This document shows, in pieces, positions 1 to 5,716 of a DNA stretch of 7,060 nucleotides. Position numbers and translations under genes: made by a program. Position 1 is the first letter of the stretch; every line of letters begins with the position of its first letter. Source of the stretch: JAKORR01 sp964608495 (lineage in GTDB: Bacteria > Armatimonadota > Zipacnadia > Zipacnadales > FEN-943); contig CAZSOQ010000265.1 in assembly GCA_964608495.1 (NCBI GenBank), positions 1 through 7,060 of the forward strand. The letters are read 5' to 3'. The notes under the pieces were generated by a model. That model was not told the DNA's origin, did not search any database, and was given only the letters and a program-made list of their open reading frames with translations.

Positions 1-30
1 GCGCTCCATCAGCCCCGAAGGCAAGGGAGC

Positions 31-60
31 TTGCCCGCGGGCCGGTAGACACGCTAGACT
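31..60 (+). promoter_or_regulatory. weak candidate promoter upstream of the beta-propeller gene
   Basis: A TTGCCC hexamer (31-36) and a TAGACT hexamer (55-60) are separated by 18 bases, each matching four of six sigma70 consensus positions. If used, the transcript would have a leader of about 130 bases before the TTG start at 199. No stronger promoter was seen between 1 and 198, and the rest of that stretch holds only short GC-rich palindromes. Matches this weak are common by chance. Confidence 0.2.
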
Positions 61-198
61 ACTGGGTGCGATGCGCGCGGCGGATTCAGGTCCCGGACCA
101 CCGGCCGGTCCCTGCGGCCGGCAGCAGCAGGCTCAACGGCACCGGGCCGGCGCTTCGCGCGCAGGCTGGTAACTCTTCACGGCAGGGGGCCCCTGGTC

Positions 199-1779
199 TT
201 GCGGCGAGTACCTAGCTGGGCGGTTATCGCGGGCGGCTTCCTGGTAGTACCCCTGGTGCTGTTGGCGCTTCCGGGCACCACGTCGCGGGTGAGCGTCTCG
301 TCGGGCGGTGCGCAGGCGAACGGCGCGTCCTGGGGGCCGCGGATCAGCGCCGACGGGCGCTATGTGGCCTTCATCTCCACCGCGCCTAACCTGGTACAGG
401 ACGACACAAACGGGTGCGAGGACGTCTTCGTGCGCGACCGGGCCACGGGCGAGACGACCCGGGTCAGCGTCGCAAGCAACGGGACCGAGGCCAACCAGGG
501 GCACCACGTCTTCCAGTATCCCCCCACCTGCTGCATCAGCGCCGATGGGCGCTACGTTGCCTTCGTGTCCTATGCCACCAATCTCGTCGCGAAGGACTCG
601 AACTGGGCCGGCGACGTCTTCGTCCACGATCGCGCCACCGGCACCACCGAGCGCGTGAATGTGAGCAGCGACGGCGACGAGGCCGATGAGGACAGCTTCT
701 GCCCCTCGATCAGCGCCGACGGGCGCTACGTGGCCTTCATGTCCTACGCGGGCAACCTGGTGCCGGGCGACTGGAACAGAACTGAGGACTACCGCGGCGA
801 GGACGTCTTCGTGCACGACCGCCAGACCGGGCAGACGACCCGAGTGAGCGTGGCGAGCGACGGGACCGAGGGCTGGCCGGGGGCCGATAGCGACGAGTGG
901 GAGTGGTACCCGCCCTGGTGCCAGATCAGCGCCAACGGGCGATACGTCGCTTTCTCGTCCTTTGCCTCCAATCTGGTCGGGGACGACACCAACGGCGGTG
1001 TGTATTGGGGCTGCAGCGACGTCTTCGTGCACGACCGCGTGCAGCACGAGACCACGCGCGTGAGCGTCACCAGCCTCGGGGGCCAGGCGAACTACGACAG
1101 CTGCGAACCCTCGATCAGCGGCGACGGGCGCTACGTGGCCTTCTCGTCCAGCGCGAGCAATCTCGTGCAGGGGGACAGCAACGGCAAGGCAGACGTCTTC
1201 GTCCACGACCGGGTCACCGGCGAGACGCGCCGGGTCAGCGTGGCCAGCGAGGGCAGCCAGGGCAATGGGGACAGCACCACCCCCGCCGTCAGCGCGGACG
1301 GGCAGTGGGTGGCCTTCGTCTCCAAGGCGAACAACCTCGTGTCGGGGGACACGAACGACTCGCCCGATGATCCGTACTACTACGGCGTAGACGTCTTCGT
1401 CCACGGGCTCGTCGGCGCCCAGACCACGCGGGCCAGCGTGAGCAGCTACGGAGCTGAGGGGAACAGGAACAGCTTCAGCCCCTGCATCAGCGCCGACGGG
1501 CGGTGTGTGGCCTTCGCGTCCGAGGCCTGGAACCTGGTCGCGGGCGACAGCAACTGGTGCTGCGACGTGTTCCTGCATGACCGGCTGGCCAGCCCGCCGG
1601 TGCCCGGCGATCTGGACGGTGACGGCAAGGCGACCTGGGACGACCTGCCGGGGTACCTGCAAGCCTGGCGGGACGCGGCGGCTGGCGGTCAGTGGAACCC
1701 GGCGGCGGACATGGATGGCGACGGCAAGCTCACCGCGTCGGACGCGGCGCTGTTCGTGGAGGCGGCGCTCGGAGGCTAA
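199..1779 (+). CDS. secreted seven-repeat PD40/TolB-like beta-propeller protein with C-terminal dockerin-like domain
   Basis: A 526-residue exported protein. Residues 1-29 form a signal peptide: MRR, then a hydrophobic run, ending near PGTTS. Seven imperfect repeats of 58-72 residues follow, starting at about residues 30, 88, 152, 215, 287, 345 and 411. Each has the frame RVSV.S.G....ISADGRYVAF.S.A.NLV.GD.N...DVFVHDR.TG.TT, typical of WD40-like PD40 (TolB-type) blades, so a complete seven-bladed propeller is likely. Residues 471-526 carry two calcium-loop motifs, DLDGDGKATWDD and DMDGDGKLTASD, as in dockerin type I modules. The TTG start has AGGGGG nine bases upstream (184-189) and places the basic residues directly before the hydrophobic core. 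Propellers of this type usually bind proteins or glycans; no catalytic residues were recognised. Dockerin-like tails outside cellulosomes are common in environmental bacteria and may mediate surface attachment. The role here is unknown. Confidence 0.92.
   Translation: MRRVPSWAVIAGGFLVVPLVLLALPGTTSRVSVSSGGAQANGASWGPRISADGRYVAFISTAPNLVQDDTNGCEDVFVRDRATGETTRVSVASNGTEANQGHHVFQYPPTCCISADGRYVAFVSYATNLVAKDSNWAGDVFVHDRATGTTERVNVSSDGDEADEDSFCPSISADGRYVAFMSYAGNLVPGDWNRTEDYRGEDVFVHDRQTGQTTRVSVASDGTEGWPGADSDEWEWYPPWCQISANGRYVAFSSFASNLVGDDTNGGVYWGCSDVFVHDRVQHETTRVSVTSLGGQANYDSCEPSISGDGRYVAFSSSASNLVQGDSNGKADVFVHDRVTGETRRVSVASEGSQGNGDSTTPAVSADGQWVAFVSKANNLVSGDTNDSPDDPYYYGVDVFVHGLVGAQTTRASVSSYGAEGNRNSFSPCISADGRCVAFASEAWNLVAGDSNWCCDVFLHDRLASPPVPGDLDGDGKATWDDLPGYLQAWRDAAAGGQWNPAADMDGDGKLTASDAALFVEAALGG
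286..1608 (+). repeat. seven in-frame internal repeats coding the propeller blades
   Basis: The DNA repeats with a period of about 174-216 bases, and the segments encoding ISADGRYVAF and DVFVHDR are nearly identical between copies. Length varies mainly in two loops, before ISADGR and before DVFVHD, where the fourth copy is longest (72 residues). This pattern indicates growth by internal duplication of one blade followed by loop divergence. Confidence 0.85.
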
Positions 1780-1813
1780 CCGCCCGCAGGCCAGGCCGGT
1801 GCCGCCGGGCGGC
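1780..1813 (+). terminator. possible stem-loop after the propeller gene, no T-run
   Basis: CCGCCC directly after the TAA stop (1780-1785) can pair with GGGCGG (1807-1812). Alternatively, GCCGCC (1801-1806) can fold on GGCGGC (1808-1813). No T-run follows, so if this ends transcription it is not a standard intrinsic terminator. The remaining gap to 1970 contains only short GC-rich inverted repeats, for example ACCCC-TGC-GGGGT at 1915-1927 and CAGCAG/CTGCTG at 1941-1958. The last could serve the convergent gene. Confidence 0.25.
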
Positions 1814-1970
1814 TGTTGACCTCGCGGGAGATGGCGTAGGAGCCGGCTGTACCGGCAAGCGCAGGCCGAGACCTTCAGGGCAGCAGAGCCACCGGCCAAC
1901 CGGGCAGGGCCTTTACCCCTGCGGGGTCAACAGAGCTCGCCAGCAGAGGGGGCTGCTGCCGCACGCCGCC

Positions 1971-2825
1971 TTACCCTCTCCCCCGGGCACTCCTGCGCGC
2001 CTTGTACGCATCGAGCGAGTCCCAGAGCGGCCTTAGCTCCTCCACGGTGGTGGTGTACACGCGGTAGCGCCACAGAACATGCCGGATCAGCCGCCAGACG
2101 CACTGGCGCAGGTTCTCCGTGGGGTCTCCCTCTCTGCTGAGGAGATCCCTCTCCCGGTGGGCGGACGCCCAGCTCAGCGGGTCCGTAGCGTGGGCCTGTA
2201 TCTCCTGCGCCTGCTCCTCCGTCAGCAGCATCCTGAAGGCGCCGCCGAAGAGCAGGTGGTCAACGTGCCCGCTGAAGGCCTCGTCGAAGGTGCGGCACTC
2301 AGCGGCAATCAGGGCGTCGAGATCAACCCCGTGCTCCTCGGCCCAGGCACCGTAGCGCCGCCGCGCCTCGCGCTCGAAGATCGCCCTCATCCTCTGGTGC
2401 TGGGCCCAAAGGGCCGCGCGGAACTCGGGAGTCATAGGCTCCAGCATCTGGGCCCGCGCCAGCAGCCCCTCCAGGTGTGCCGCGCTCGCCTGGCACAACT
2501 CGAAGGGGTTGTACTCCGCAACCATGCTGGTGAACTCGGCGAAATCCTCGTAGAGGATCCCGTACTCCTGCGGCGTGAACTCCCTGCGCGGGGAGGCGAA
2601 GGACCGCTCCAGCGCGGCCTTGAAGGGCGCCACGTGCTCGTCGGTCCAGGTGGGGTGATCGTCGCGGAGCCTCTCGAGGGCCCAGGAGGTGAAGGCGACG
2701 GGATCGGCGGGGGCGGGCTTGGGCAGGTCGGGCAGAGAGGAGCGGGACAGGGCCGCGCCTCCTAGCCAGACAGCGGCCATCGCCGCACCCAGCACGGCCA
2801 ACATCGCAGGCCACCAGCGCACCAC
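1971..2825 (-). CDS. membrane-anchored or exported hypothetical protein, 284 aa
   Basis: I do not recognise the family. The N-terminus (MVRWWPAML, hydrophobic to about residue 26) is a signal anchor or signal peptide. A proline-rich linker (about 30-42, PDLPKPAPADP) leads to a charged, mostly helical region with many Glu, Arg and Ala residues, aromatic clusters and no evident catalytic motif. The C-terminus is basic (YKARRSARGRG). The likely location is outside the cytoplasmic membrane. The GTG start at 2825 has a purine-rich GAGGTGG (2833-2839) seven bases upstream and lies about 16 bases from the predicted transcript start of a strong promoter (2848-2876). The next codon is also GTG, so the start could be one codon later. 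The gene converges on the propeller gene with a 191-base gap and has no co-directional neighbour close by, so it is probably transcribed alone. Confidence 0.8.
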   Translation of the reverse strand: MVRWWPAMLAVLGAAMAAVWLGGAALSRSSLPDLPKPAPADPVAFTSWALERLRDDHPTWTDEHVAPFKAALERSFASPRREFTPQEYGILYEDFAEFTSMVAEYNPFELCQASAAHLEGLLARAQMLEPMTPEFRAALWAQHQRMRAIFEREARRRYGAWAEEHGVDLDALIAAECRTFDEAFSGHVDHLLFGGAFRMLLTEEQAQEIQAHATDPLSWASAHRERDLLSREGDPTENLRQCVWRLIRHVLWRYRVYTTTVEELRPLWDSLDAYKARRSARGRG

Positions 2826-2847
2826 CTCATCACCACCTCACGATCGA

Positions 2848-2876
2848 AGCATACCACAAATACGCTGGGGTGTCAA
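2848..2876 (-). promoter_or_regulatory. sigma70-type promoter for the 284-aa membrane-anchored protein
   Basis: On the minus strand a perfect TTGACA (2871-2876), a 17-base spacer and TATGCT (2848-2853) preceded by TGG (extended -10) make a near-ideal vegetative promoter. Transcription should begin near 2841, giving a leader of about 16 bases. The promoter sits in an unusually AT-rich patch (about 2845-2900) in otherwise GC-rich DNA. Confidence 0.8.
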
Positions 2877-3040
2877 TATTGTACCTAACATAACGCCAAA
2901 GGATCCTGCGATGACACGCAGTGACACTCGCCTGGGACAGGTCGGCGGCCGCGCGAGGGGGACAGGCACCGAGGTCGTCTGCGGACCCTCGGCATGCCCC
3001 CGAACCACTCCCCCACAGTCGCCGCGCGCTCGGATGCCGG

Positions 3041-3069
3041 TGGAAGGCATGGCTGCGGTGTGGTACTAT
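3041..3069 (+). promoter_or_regulatory. candidate promoter of the RHH/PIN toxin-antitoxin operon
   Basis: TACTAT (3064-3069), preceded by TGG (extended -10), lies 17 bases after TGGAAG (3041-3046), a poor -35 matching three of six positions. Extended -10 promoters tolerate weak -35 boxes. Transcription would start near 3076, leaving about 12 bases before the ATG. Type II antitoxins normally bind over their own promoter; only a short GTG/CAC inverted repeat (about 3060-3072) is visible as a possible operator. Confidence 0.5.
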
Positions 3070-3087
3070 CACGGACGGTGAGAGCCC

Positions 3088-3387
3088 ATGGGACGTCTGG
3101 AGGTCCGCGGAGTGCCCGAGGAGTTGAGCCGGCGGCTCAGGCGCCTGGCCACGGAGCGCGGCCAGTCCGTGTCTCAGGTCGTTGTGGAACTGCTGCAGGG
3201 CGCCACCGAGCAACTCGATCCACCCCGAAGCCGGCGCGCCGTGCGGCGTTGCCACCCGGGCGACGCCGAGGCGCTGCGCGCCCTGCTCGCGCGGATCGAG
3301 GCGGCACCGCCCCCGGCACGTGAGCCGCGAGGGCCAGAGGAAACCGCCGCCGGGCTGGTTCGTCAGGCGCGGGAGGACCTGTCTTGA
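3088..3387 (+). CDS. ribbon-helix-helix antitoxin (FitA/VapB-like), 99 aa
   Basis: Residues 1-41 have the layout of FitA-type ribbon-helix-helix antitoxins: a short beta strand (LEVRGVP), then EELSRRLRRLATERG, a turn and SVSQVVVELL. The dimer should bind operator DNA with the strand and the toxin with its C-terminal part. Residues 45-99 are charged and proline-rich, consistent with a flexible toxin-binding tail, and end in LVRQAREDLS. The ATG at 3088 has GGTGAG (3077-3082) five bases upstream. At 99 residues it is somewhat longer than many FitA proteins (about 75-85). The TGA stop overlaps the TTG start of the PIN toxin, so the two are translationally coupled and probably autoregulated as one operon. 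The family is clear; the exact VapB or FitA label is a naming choice. Confidence 0.85.
   Translation: MGRLEVRGVPEELSRRLRRLATERGQSVSQVVVELLQGATEQLDPPRSRRAVRRCHPGDAEALRALLARIEAAPPPAREPRGPEETAAGLVRQAREDLS
3371..3376 (+). promoter_or_regulatory. ribosome binding site fixing the TTG start of the PIN toxin
   Basis: GGGAGG lies inside the end of the antitoxin gene, seven bases before the TTG at 3384. It supports this start over in-frame GTG codons further down and explains translation from a rare start codon embedded in the antitoxin stop (TTGA). Confidence 0.65.
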
Positions 3388-3902
3388 CCCACGAGCACGA
3401 AGATGCCAGCGGCGTTTATCTCCGCTCACTGGGTGTGGTTGACGCGAACGTCTTTGTGGCCGCCGTGATGCAGGGCGAGGCCGCGCACGCCGCGGCGATC
3501 TCCTTCTTCCAGACGGCTGGCGGTCTCAGTGCCTCCTCGCAACTGGGAATGGTGCACGTTCCCGAGATCTGGTTCCTCGAGTGCGCGGGCGCCCTGAACA
3601 GAGCCGCGCAAAAGGGCCGCCTCCAGGCCAGCGACGTCGAACCACGCCTCGACCAGATAGAGCAACTGGTCAGGTACACGGCAGTCAGTGTCTGGGACGT
3701 GTGGGCGGAATCCTCGCGGGAGATTGTGCGACTGGCGCTGTGTTACAGGTGCACCGTGCCCGATGCCTGCTACCTCTACCTGGCCAAGGACCTGGCGGCT
3801 CCGCTGATCACCTGCGAGAGCCCGAGCTCGGGACTGCCCAAGGCGGCCCGCGCCGCTGGCGTGGCCGCGATCAGCCCCGCCGACTGGCAGCTGCCGTCAT
3901 GA
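3384..3902 (+). CDS. PIN-domain toxin (VapC-like ribonuclease), 172 aa
   Basis: A PIN-domain protein, expected to be a magnesium-dependent endoribonuclease that cleaves RNA such as tRNA or rRNA when its antitoxin is lost. The acidic pocket is visible: Asp20 in VVDANVF, Glu66 in PEIWFLECAGAL, Asp127 in TVPDACYLYLAKDL. The following strand, APLITCES, carries Glu145 where most VapC proteins have Asp (TAD). The first 15 residues precede the usual PIN start and may be a short extension. At 172 residues it is longer than typical VapC (about 130-140). It overlaps the antitoxin stop by four bases (TTGA) and its own TGA shares the hexamer TCATGA with the stop of the portal gene on the other strand. 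With the ribbon-helix-helix gene it forms a complete toxin-antitoxin pair. The fold assignment is firm; enzymatic activity is inferred. Confidence 0.88.
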   Translation: MTHEHEDASGVYLRSLGVVDANVFVAAVMQGEAAHAAAISFFQTAGGLSASSQLGMVHVPEIWFLECAGALNRAAQKGRLQASDVEPRLDQIEQLVRYTAVSVWDVWAESSREIVRLALCYRCTVPDACYLYLAKDLAAPLITCESPSSGLPKAARAAGVAAISPADWQLPS

Positions 3903-5105
3903 CCCCTGCGCCGGTACCTCTCCGCGCGGCGGGAGGTTGTAGAACCGCTCCCGGACCTCGTCCACCGTCATGATCCCCTGCGATACCAGCGTAGCCGCGA
4001 CCGTCGCCTGCTCCCGCGCGTCCTCCTGCAACGCCCCTACCCCCGTCGCGTCGAACTCCGCCAGTAGGCCCAATCCCCTGCCCCCAGCCGCCGTCGCCGC
4101 CCCGAACTCCGGCGCCAAGCGCTCGTTGATCACTCCCGCAATCCGCTGCAGCTTCGGCATCACTGTGTCGGACCAGAAGAGCTTGCGCTGCAACTGCGCG
4201 TTCGCGTAGTTCGCATACTGGTAGATTCCCACAACCGCCGGCGGCACCCCAAACACAGCGCATACCTCCTCGCGCGACAACCGCCGCTGCTGCAGGAAAT
4301 CCGCGTCCCGCGGTGTCACACCCAGCGCCTGCCACTGCAGGTCCGACCCCAACACCATCACGCGATGCGCCCTGTCTACCCCCGCATATAGCTCCTCGAA
4401 CTGCGCCCGCAAGCGCTTCAACTCCTCCTCGCTGAGCTGCACCTGGCTCGAGATCACACCCTCGGGCCGCGCCCCCCGCCGGAAGAAGCCCTGGTTGTAC
4501 GCCACCGCGAATAGGTCCGTCGCCACCGAATCCGCCGCCGCCGTCAGCGGCGACAAGCCGTAGAAGTCGTCCGCCGGCGAGAAGTAGCGGAAATGCACCA
4601 CCTCGTCGGGCTTGAAGGCCACCCGCCGGCCGTTCGCCTCGTAAGTGTACCCCTGGACCAGGTTCCGGCCGGGGACGATCTTGACGCGATCCGGACGCAT
4701 AGGCCAGATCTCGACGACCTGCCCCGCCGCGTCGCGCTCCAGGGCCCAGTAGGCATTGCCCGTGAGCTCCAGGCCGATCAGCGTGGCCTCCATCAGGTCC
4801 GTGAGACTGTGCCGCGGGTTCACCCGCGCCAACAGCCGCGTGAGAGGCTCGTTCGGGCCCGCAGCGCGACGCTCACCACGCTCGTCCACGCGCCAGACGC
4901 GCACGGGCACCGAAGCCGCGGACTGCGCAATCGCCCGCACGCACGCGTATACCCAGGCGTGCTGGGAGTACACACGCGAGGCGTCCTGCGCGATCGCCGG
5001 CGGCGATACCGCCGTCTCCTCCTCGTGAGGCAGGTACAGCAGACTCCACGTGCGCGGCGCCTGCTTGGCACGACCGAAAAGCGTAAGGAGCTTGCGCAAA
5101 GACAT
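3897..5105 (-). CDS. phage portal protein, HK97 family, 402 aa
   Basis: The portal forms the dodecameric ring at the capsid vertex through which DNA is packaged and ejected. Family features are visible in order: SQHAWVYACVRAIAQSAASVPVRVWR (about 50-75), NPRHSLTDLMEATLIGLELTGNAYW (about 100-125), EIWPMRPDRVKIV, DEVVHFRYFSPADDFYGLSPL (about 170-190), the region around NQGFFRRGARPEGVI, and LSREEVCAVFGVPPAVVGI with YANAQLQRKLFWSDTVMPKL (about 280-330). Length matches the usual 400-430 residues, with no frameshift or internal stop. The ATG at 5105 (MSLRKLLTLFG) has GGAGGT five bases upstream. An in-frame ATG at 5480 would add 125 residues encoded by palindromic DNA and is unlikely. No terminase lies upstream and no protease or capsid gene downstream, so the gene is isolated. 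Prophage remnant is the simplest reading; no promoter was found. Confidence 0.95.
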   Translation of the reverse strand: MSLRKLLTLFGRAKQAPRTWSLLYLPHEEETAVSPPAIAQDASRVYSQHAWVYACVRAIAQSAASVPVRVWRVDERGERRAAGPNEPLTRLLARVNPRHSLTDLMEATLIGLELTGNAYWALERDAAGQVVEIWPMRPDRVKIVPGRNLVQGYTYEANGRRVAFKPDEVVHFRYFSPADDFYGLSPLTAAADSVATDLFAVAYNQGFFRRGARPEGVISSQVQLSEEELKRLRAQFEELYAGVDRAHRVMVLGSDLQWQALGVTPRDADFLQQRRLSREEVCAVFGVPPAVVGIYQYANYANAQLQRKLFWSDTVMPKLQRIAGVINERLAPEFGAATAAGGRGLGLLAEFDATGVGALQEDAREQATVAATLVSQGIMTVDEVRERFYNLPPRGEVPAQGS

Positions 5106-5110
5106 GGCTG

Positions 5111-5116
5111 ACCTCC
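5111..5116 (-). promoter_or_regulatory. ribosome binding site deciding the portal start
   Basis: Read on the minus strand, GGAGGT stands five bases before the ATG at 5105. It fixes the start there and argues against the 125-residue N-terminal extension open as far as 5480. Confidence 0.8.
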
Positions 5117-5150
5117 AGGTAGCGGATGCGGAGACGCACTGCGGTGCGAC

Positions 5151-5277
5151 GAAAGACGCAAAGACCGCGGGGCAGGCGAAAGACGCCAAACCGAGGGGCG
5201 AGGAGGAATGCAGAGACCGCGGGCCGAGGAAAGGCAGGGAACACGCAGGGCGAGGAGAGGCAGGAAACACCGCGGGG
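5151..5277. repeat. degenerate tandem repeat, about five units of 21-27 bases
   Basis: Successive units begin near 5151, 5178, 5206, 5231 and 5257. They share the pattern GAAAGACGC-AA-CCG-GGGGC-AGG, for example GAAAGACGC at both 5151-5159 and 5178-5186. Units drift in sequence and length, so this is an old or slippage-prone array. Spacing and variation are unlike a CRISPR array: there are no unique spacers of fixed length. Confidence 0.55.
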
Positions 5278-5312
5278 CTCTGCCCCGCACCCCGCAGGGG
5301 GCCTGCCCCCTG
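5272..5312. repeat. two adjacent GC-rich palindromes
   Basis: GCGGGGC-TCT-GCCCCGC (5272-5288, seven-base arms) is followed after six bases by CAGGGGGC-CT-GCCCCCTG (5295-5312, eight-base arms). Both could fold as hairpins in RNA or single-stranded DNA. They resemble dispersed REP-like intergenic elements; copy number in the genome is unknown. Neither is followed by a T-run on either strand. Confidence 0.65.
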
Positions 5313-5405
5313 ACCCCATGACTCGCGGCGAGGGTGGGAAGGAAAGGCACGGACGTCTCGGCCGCGTGCGCCGCGGGACGGTGGGCGTGGCGGGAAGAAC
5401 GGTTT

Positions 5406-5458
5406 GGCCCGTGTAAGATGGTCGCTGCACAAACCGCAGCGACTCACTTCCACGGGCC
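5406..5458. repeat. nested two-stage stem-loop of 53 bases
   Basis: The outer arms GGCCCGTG (5406-5413) and CACGGGCC (5451-5458) are perfect complements. The inner arms GTCGCTGC (5421-5428) and GCAGCGAC (5436-5443) are also perfect. Two seven-base side segments and a seven-base apical loop separate them, and within the side segments AAG (5415-5417) can pair with CTT (5447-5449). The result is a long imperfect hairpin, symmetrical in layout. It could be a mobile palindromic element, a structured RNA or a protein-binding site; no family was recognised. Confidence 0.7.
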
Positions 5459-5466
5459 GATTCGCC

Positions 5467-5489
5467 TCCGGCGCCGTCACGGCGCCGGA
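5467..5489. repeat. perfect inverted repeat, 11-base arms around one base (copy 1)
   Basis: TCCGGCGCCGT (5467-5477) and ACGGCGCCGGA (5479-5489) are exact reverse complements around C5478. It shares the outer arm TCCGGCGC/GCGCCGGA with the inverted repeat at 5544-5570, which suggests two copies of one element. Confidence 0.75.
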
Positions 5490-5543
5490 TAGGGAGGTGA
5501 GCTGGGAGCCGTGACTGGTGCAGAGGTGACGGGAGGGCCGTGG

Positions 5544-5570
5544 GCTCCGGCGCGTTCAACGCGCCGGAGC
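5544..5570. repeat. perfect inverted repeat, 13-base arms around one base (copy 2)
   Basis: GCTCCGGCGCGTT (5544-5556) and AACGCGCCGGAGC (5558-5570) are exact reverse complements around C5557. Compared with copy 1 at 5467-5489 the outer arm is unchanged, while two inner pairs differ on both sides at once, so pairing is kept. Confidence 0.75.
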
Positions 5571-5701
5571 GGGGAAGGGTAAGGCCAAGGAGTGAGACAG
5601 ATCGGGTGCGCTCAGTGTGCCTCTCCTGGTAGGGGTGAGCTTGCTCGTGACAGTGACGGCCCAGTGGTGGGGTCCTCACCCCGCGGCCAGGGGTAAGGGG
5701 C

Positions 5702-5716
5702 GGGAAGGGCCTTCCC
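5702..5716 (-). terminator. possible stem-loop downstream of the Doc gene
   Basis: GGGAAGG (5702-5708) and CCTTCCC (5710-5716) pair 15 bases beyond the Doc stop codon. A second small stem-loop (GGGGT/ACCCC, 5669-5682) lies further on. There is no T-run in the minus-strand direction, so intrinsic termination is uncertain. Confidence 0.3.

Noticed and set aside
1815..1842. TTGACC as a promoter -35 downstream of the propeller gene
   Set aside because: No acceptable -10 hexamer occurs at 16-18 bases, and no gene starts downstream on that strand.
133..1899. Long open minus-strand frame of 588 residues opposite the propeller gene
   Set aside because: It is the mirror of a repetitive GC-rich gene. 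Its sequence is repetitive only because the blades are, it lacks a signal or domain pattern of its own, and the plus strand has clear PD40 and calcium-loop motifs.
2079..2765. Plus-strand frame of 228 residues inside the 284-aa gene
   Set aside because: Composition is Gly/Leu/Arg-rich shadow text. The minus-strand frame has the promoter, ribosome binding site and signal anchor.
2830..3429. Minus-strand frame of 199 residues across the intergenic region and antitoxin gene
   Set aside because: It runs antisense through the recognisable ribbon-helix-helix gene and both divergent promoters, with no protein-like pattern.
5151..5277. CRISPR array
   Set aside because: Units are contiguous and degenerate, with no unique spacers of constant length and no Cas gene in the window.
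5406..5458. Integron attC site
   Set aside because: The folded shape invited the idea, but the ends lack the RYYYAAC and GTTRRRY core boxes and there is no integrase or cassette pattern nearby.
5106..5480. In-frame N-terminal extension of the portal by 125 residues
   Set aside because: It is encoded by tandem repeats and palindromes and reads as low-complexity Pro/Ser/Arg. The ATG at 5105 has a very good GGAGGT and gives the usual portal length.
5511..5582. Short plus-strand frame of 23 residues starting GTG after a GGGAGGTGAG
   Set aside because: The purine run is too far from the GTG for a normal ribosome site, the peptide shows nothing recognisable, and half of it is the inverted repeat at 5544-5570.
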